In this document: one piece after another, positions 60,393 through 64,000 of the stretch
Layout of the letters: every line of letters starts with the position of its first letter
Position numbering within the stretch: position 1 is the stretch's first letter
Origin: Allobosea sp. Tri-44
GTDB lineage: Bacteria > Pseudomonadota > Alphaproteobacteria > Rhizobiales > Beijerinckiaceae
Length of the DNA: 64,000 bases
Assembly: GCF_004123845.1 (NCBI RefSeq)
Contig: NZ_NBDP01000016.1
Coordinates: 62,001-126,000, forward strand
Direction: 5' to 3'
The notes under the pieces: model-generated
What the model saw: only the letters and a program-made list of their open reading frames with translations
Database searches by the model: none
Told to the model about the DNA's origin: nothing
Program-made: the position numbers and the translations under genes

Positions 60393-61817
60393 CTATCGAT
60401 CAGCTTGTGCCGCAGACTGGCGGGAACGGGCTCGAGGTGCTGACGCGGCAATCTCCGCCACGAGCTCGCCGACATGGCTCAGCCGCCGCAGCCTCAAGCC
60501 GTTGCCGTCGCCGATATCGGCTCCGGCCGAAGGCAGCACCGCGCTCTCGAAACCGAGTTTCGCCGCTTCGCGCAGCCGCGCCGCTGCGACCGAGACCGGC
60601 CGGATCGCGCCCGAGAGCGCGATCTCGCCGAAATGGACCGCTCCGGAAGGCAGGATCGCCCCGGTCAGCGAGGAGATGAGCGCAGCCGCGACGGCGAGGT
60701 CCGCCGCCGGCTCGCCGACACGCAGGCCGCCGGCGACGTTGAGATAGACGTCGTGCTGGCCGAGCTTTAAGCCCCCATGCGTCTCCAGCACCGCCAGCAC
60801 CATGGCGAGGCGGCTATTTTCCCAGCCGACCACGGCGCGGCGCGGCGTCCCGAGCGCGCTCGGTGCCACCAGGGCCTGGATTTCGACCAGCACCGGCCGC
60901 GTGCCCTCGATGCTGGCGAGAACGGCTGCACCCGGCGCATCCTGGTCACGCCCGGCGAGGAAGAGGGCGGAGGGGTTGCCGACTTCAGAAAGACCTGAAC
61001 CGGTCATCTCGAAGACGCCGATCTCGTCCGTCGCGCCAAAGCGGTTCTTCTGGCCACGCAGGATACGGAAGGCGTGCGCGCCTTCGCCCTCGAAGGAGAG
61101 CACCGCGTCGACCATGTGCTCGACCACGCGCGGCCCGGCGATCTGGCCGTCCTTGGTGACGTGGCCGACCAGGATCAGGCAGGCGCCCGAGGTCTTGGCA
61201 TAGCGAATCAGCGCCTGGGCCGAGCCGCGCACCTGCGTCACCGTGCCGGGCGCGCTCTCGACCTCCGAGGACCACATGGTCTGGATCGAATCGATCACCA
61301 CGAGGGCAGGGCGCTCGCCCTGCCCAAGCGTCGCAATGATGTCCTCGATATTGGTCTCGGCGGCGAGATCGACTGGCGCCTCGGCGAGACCCATGCGCTG
61401 GGCCCTGAGCCGGACCTGGCCAGTCGATTCCTCGCCCGAGACATAGACGACGCGACGGCCTGTCATCGCCATGGCGGCGCAGGCCTGCATCAGCAGCGTC
61501 GACTTGCCGATGCCGGGATCGCCGCCGATCAGGAGGACCGAGCCCGGCACGAAGCCGCCGCCGGTGACGCGGTCGAGCTCGCCGATGCCGGAGACGATGC
61601 GGGGCGCATCCTGCGTCTCGCCCTTCAGGCTCTCCAGCGCGAAGATGCGTCCACGTGCCCGCCCGCCCGGGGATGGACGGCCGCCGCCGGGGACCGGCGC
61701 AGCCTGCGCTTCTTCCGACAGCGATGACCAGGTGCCGCAGGCGTCGCATTTGCCCTGCCAGCGATGATAGACCGCGCCGCAGGCTTGGCAGATGTAAGTG
61801 GGGCCGCGCTTGGCCAT
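60393..61817 (-). CDS. radA: DNA repair protein RadA
   Basis: A 474-residue RecA-like branch-migration ATPase. An N-terminal C-x2-C...C-x2-C zinc finger is visible (YICQACGAVYHRWQGKCDACGTW), then Walker A GGDPGIGKSTLLMQA, the RadA-specific KNRFG motif, and a C-terminal Lon-protease-like domain (GGLRVGEPAADLAVAAAL). The length is typical. It lies 7 bp after alr. Confidence 0.97.
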   Translation of the reverse strand: MAKRGPTYICQACGAVYHRWQGKCDACGTWSSLSEEAQAAPVPGGGRPSPGGRARGRIFALESLKGETQDAPRIVSGIGELDRVTGGGFVPGSVLLIGGDPGIGKSTLLMQACAAMAMTGRRVVYVSGEESTGQVRLRAQRMGLAEAPVDLAAETNIEDIIATLGQGERPALVVIDSIQTMWSSEVESAPGTVTQVRGSAQALIRYAKTSGACLILVGHVTKDGQIAGPRVVEHMVDAVLSFEGEGAHAFRILRGQKNRFGATDEIGVFEMTGSGLSEVGNPSALFLAGRDQDAPGAAVLASIEGTRPVLVEIQALVAPSALGTPRRAVVGWENSRLAMVLAVLETHGGLKLGQHDVYLNVAGGLRVGEPAADLAVAAALISSLTGAILPSGAVHFGEIALSGAIRPVSVAAARLREAAKLGFESAVLPSAGADIGDGNGLRLRRLSHVGELVAEIAASAPRARSRQSAAQADR

Positions 61818-61824
61818 TTACGGC

Positions 61825-62955
61825 CTAGAGCCCGACATAGTGCCGCGCATGGCGGCGGCCGAGGCTGGTCAGGATCTCGTAGCCGATGGTCTTGGCGCCG
61901 GCGCCGACGGCCTCGAGGTCGAGCTCGCCGCCAATCAGCGTCACCGGCGCGCCGCGCACGGCTGCATCGGTCGGCGCGTCGGACACGTCGACGATGATCA
62001 GGTCCATCGAGACCGTGCCGACGAAGGGGCAGCGCACGCCGCCGACCAGCGCCGAGCCGCCCTGCGAACGATCGGTCCAGCTGGCATTGCGTGGATAGCC
62101 GTCGGCATAGCCGAGGCAGATGGTGGCGAGCTTGCTCCGGCCCTTCGCCGTCCAGGTGCCGTTATAGCCAACCTGCATCCCGCCTTGGACCTCGCGCAGC
62201 TGGATGATCCGGGCTTCGAGCCCAACGACCGGCCGCATCGGGTTCGGCTTTCCGGGGGTCGGATTGCCGCCGTAGAGCGCATAGCCCGGCCGGGTGAGCT
62301 GATAGGACGGGCAGTTCGGCAGGAAATGACCGGAGGAATTCAGCAGTGATGCCGGCATGCCGGGGAAGGCCTCGGCGATCTCGGCGAAGGCGGCGATCTG
62401 CCGGGCATTGGCCGGATCATCGACAACCTCGGAAGAGGCGAAATGGCTCATCACCAGCCCGATTCCCGCTGCGGCGATCACCCCGGTCTTCTCGCGCGCC
62501 AGGTCGAGCCCTTCGCCTGGCCACAGCCCGAGGCGGTTCATGGCGGTGTCGACATGCAGCGCTGCCGGCCTGACCTTGGCGCCGCTCTGTCGGAAGCCGG
62601 CCCATTCGAGCAGTTCCTCATGCGAGCCCAGCACCGGCGAAAGATCGTGCTCGGCGAAAGTTCCACCGCTGTCGGGCGCGAGGCCGTTGAGCACATAGAT
62701 CGTCGCATCCGGCGCGACGGCGCGGGCGCGCACCGCTTCCGAGAGATGCGCGACGAAGAAGGTCTTGCAGCCGGCTCTGGCGAGCGCGGTGACGGCCGGC
62801 TCGATGCCGAGGCCGTAGGCATTGGCCTTGACCACGGCCGACGCTTCCGTCCCGGCGCGCTGGCGGAGCATGCGCCAATTGGCGGCGAGCGCGCCGAGAT
62901 CGATGGTCAGCAGCGCACCGTGGCCAGCGTTTTCAGGAGTATCGAAGGCGTTCAT
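61825..62955 (-). CDS. alr: Alanine racemase
   Basis: A 376-residue PLP enzyme that supplies D-alanine for peptidoglycan. The PLP Lys is in SAVVKANAYGLG near residue 43. The Tyr acid is in VGYNGTWTAKG, and the CLGYADGYPR segment precedes the C-terminal beta domain. FVAHLSEAVRARA and LLNSSGHF complete the barrel. Its ATG overlaps the dnaB stop (ATGA). Confidence 0.96.
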   Translation of the reverse strand: MNAFDTPENAGHGALLTIDLGALAANWRMLRQRAGTEASAVVKANAYGLGIEPAVTALARAGCKTFFVAHLSEAVRARAVAPDATIYVLNGLAPDSGGTFAEHDLSPVLGSHEELLEWAGFRQSGAKVRPAALHVDTAMNRLGLWPGEGLDLAREKTGVIAAAGIGLVMSHFASSEVVDDPANARQIAAFAEIAEAFPGMPASLLNSSGHFLPNCPSYQLTRPGYALYGGNPTPGKPNPMRPVVGLEARIIQLREVQGGMQVGYNGTWTAKGRSKLATICLGYADGYPRNASWTDRSQGGSALVGGVRCPFVGTVSMDLIIVDVSDAPTDAAVRGAPVTLIGGELDLEAVGAGAKTIGYEILTSLGRRHARHYVGL

Positions 62956-64000
62956 TCGAGGCGCTCTGGTAGGTGGCTCTGGTCAGCCCTGTCGGAGAAG
63001 CGCGTGACGTCGGCGTCGAACTGCAGGGCGACGGTTCCGGTCGGGCCGTGGCGTTGCTTGCCGATGATGAGCTCGGCGAGCCCATGGGCTGCCTCCATTT
63101 CGATCTGCCACTTGTTATGTTCGTCGGTGCCCGGCCGAGGCTCCTTCCCCTTGAGATAATACTCCTCGCGGTAGACGAACATCACCACGTCGGCGTCCTG
63201 CTCGATCGAGCCGGATTCACGCAGGTCAGAGAGCTGCGGGCGCTTGTCGTCGCGACTCTCGACCTGTCGCGAGAGCTGCGAGAGCGCGACGATCGGGACG
63301 TTGAGCTCCTTGGCCAGCGCCTTCAGGCTGGTGGTGATCTCGGTCAGCTCCTGCACGCGGTTCTGGCCGTTCTTGGCCGAGCCGGAGAGCAGCTGGAGAT
63401 AGTCGATGAACAGGATGTCGAGCCCCTTCTGGCGCTGCAGCCTTCGGGCGCGGGCGACGAGCTGGGCGATCGAGATGCCACCGGTCTGGTCGATATAGAG
63501 CGGCAGCTTCTCGATCTGGGCGGCGACATCGGTCAGCCGAGCGAAGTCGGCTTCGGTGATGCGGCCCTGCCTGATCTTGTAGGAAGAGATGCTGGATTGC
63601 TCGGCGACGATACGGGTGGCGAGCTGGTCGGCCGACATTTCGAGCGAGAAGAAGCCGACGATGGCGCCGTCGACCGACTTGAGCGTGCCATCCTCCTGGC
63701 GTTCGCCACGCCAGGCCCTGGCCATGTTGAAGGCGATGTTGGTGGCGAGCGAGGTCTTGCCCATCGCCGGGCGGCCAGCGAGCACGATCAGGTCGGAGCG
63801 CTGCAGGCCGCCCATGCGCTGGTCGAGGTCGCGCAGGCCTGACGAGATGCCCGAAAGGCCACCAGCGCGCTGGAAGGCGCTGGCGGCCATATCGATAGCG
63901 AGCCGGAGCGCTCCGTCGAATTTCTGGAAACCGCCCTCGTAGCGGCCCTTCTCGGCGAGCGCATAGAGCTTGCGCTCGGCATCCTCGATCTGCTCGCGCG
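62952..64000 (-). CDS. dnaB: Replicative DNA helicase DnaB, C-terminal part
   Basis: The last 348 residues, cut off by the window end; the N-terminal primase-interacting domain is missing. The visible part starts at the linker (YALAEKGRYEGGFQKFDGAL) and holds the RecA-like motor: Walker A AGRPAMGKTSLATNIAFN, Walker B LDILFIDYLQLL, and the arginine-finger region LSDLRESGSIEQDADVVMFVYREEYY. The downstream alr is in the usual place. ATG 63890 is an internal Met, not a start. Confidence 0.97.
   Translation of the reverse strand, partial: REQIEDAERKLYALAEKGRYEGGFQKFDGALRLAIDMAASAFQRAGGLSGISSGLRDLDQRMGGLQRSDLIVLAGRPAMGKTSLATNIAFNMARAWRGERQEDGTLKSVDGAIVGFFSLEMSADQLATRIVAEQSSISSYKIRQGRITEADFARLTDVAAQIEKLPLYIDQTGGISIAQLVARARRLQRQKGLDILFIDYLQLLSGSAKNGQNRVQELTEITTSLKALAKELNVPIVALSQLSRQVESRDDKRPQLSDLRESGSIEQDADVVMFVYREEYYLKGKEPRPGTDEHNKWQIEMEAAHGLAELIIGKQRHGPTGTVALQFDADVTRFSDRADQSHLPERLE

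Noticed and set aside
57582..60443. 953-residue plus-strand open frame antisense to purF and cvpA
   Set aside because: It is composed of Arg/Ala/Asp-rich shadow sequence of real genes in high-GC DNA; purF and cvpA are unmistakable on the other strand.

Overview
The window is high-GC (roughly two thirds G+C by eye) alphaproteobacterial chromosome. The strongest lineage signals are the trnL-tig-clpP-clpX-lon block, a nuoA-N operon followed by birA, RNase J, mce and DUF1467, and an alr-radA-cvpA-purF run. Protein wording (PobA, Tgt, the NuoE C-terminal extension) and the 49-bp palindromic repeats point to Hyphomicrobiales, plausibly Bosea or a close relative. The genus is inferred from memory and was not searched. 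Most of the window is housekeeping; it shows no phage, transposase, CRISPR array or rRNA.

Layout. 1-5.6 kb holds the tail of a type I secretion adaptor, an ArsR-SRPBCC-GFA set, a divergent pobA/AraC pair (4-hydroxybenzoate), a 2'-5' RNA ligase-like protein, an Apt-like phosphoribosyltransferase and an Spx/ArsC-like protein. 5.6-14.5 kb holds tgt with a downstream membrane protein, a DMT exporter, eno, queF, and a minus-strand run of a degenerate multicopper oxidase, a DoxX-like protein, kdsA and an MFS transporter. 14.6-23.4 kb is the protein-quality-control block: tRNA-Leu, trigger factor, ClpP, ClpX, a TPR-retropepsin, Lon, a MerR regulator and tRNA-Val. 23.4-27.1 kb is a minus-strand gtr-like glycan cluster of four overlapping genes (GT2, methyltransferase, GtrA, polytopic GT-C-like protein) lying exactly between tRNA-Val and tRNA-Asp. 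29-45.3 kb is the complete 14-gene complex I operon, with four extra small genes stitched in by overlapping or near-overlapping starts and stops. 45.3-49 kb holds birA, rnj, mce, a RidA-like gene and DUF1467. 49.4-57 kb holds two cyclophilins flanking a TonB-like protein, queA, a nucleoside permease-family protein, a VOC/TetR divergent pair with a twin operator, a TPR membrane protein, der and a Nudix hydrolase. 57-64 kb, all minus strand, holds an SDR, purF, cvpA, radA, alr and the C-terminal part of dnaB.

How the genes work together. Trigger factor, ClpXP and Lon form a folding and proteolysis axis. NuoA-N form NADH dehydrogenase I. tgt, queF and queA are three steps of queuosine-tRNA synthesis, scattered over 46 kb. 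eno, kdsA, purF, alr, birA, der, radA and dnaB are core metabolism, GTPase and replication genes.

Most worth a second look: the gtr-like cluster between the two tRNAs; the accessory ORFs inside nuo and the histidine-rich insert in NuoL; a Tgt that has lost three of four expected zinc ligands; a multicopper oxidase homologue that has lost most copper ligands; structured intergenic regions upstream of clpX and upstream of ppiA; and twin operators in front of the ArsR and TetR genes.
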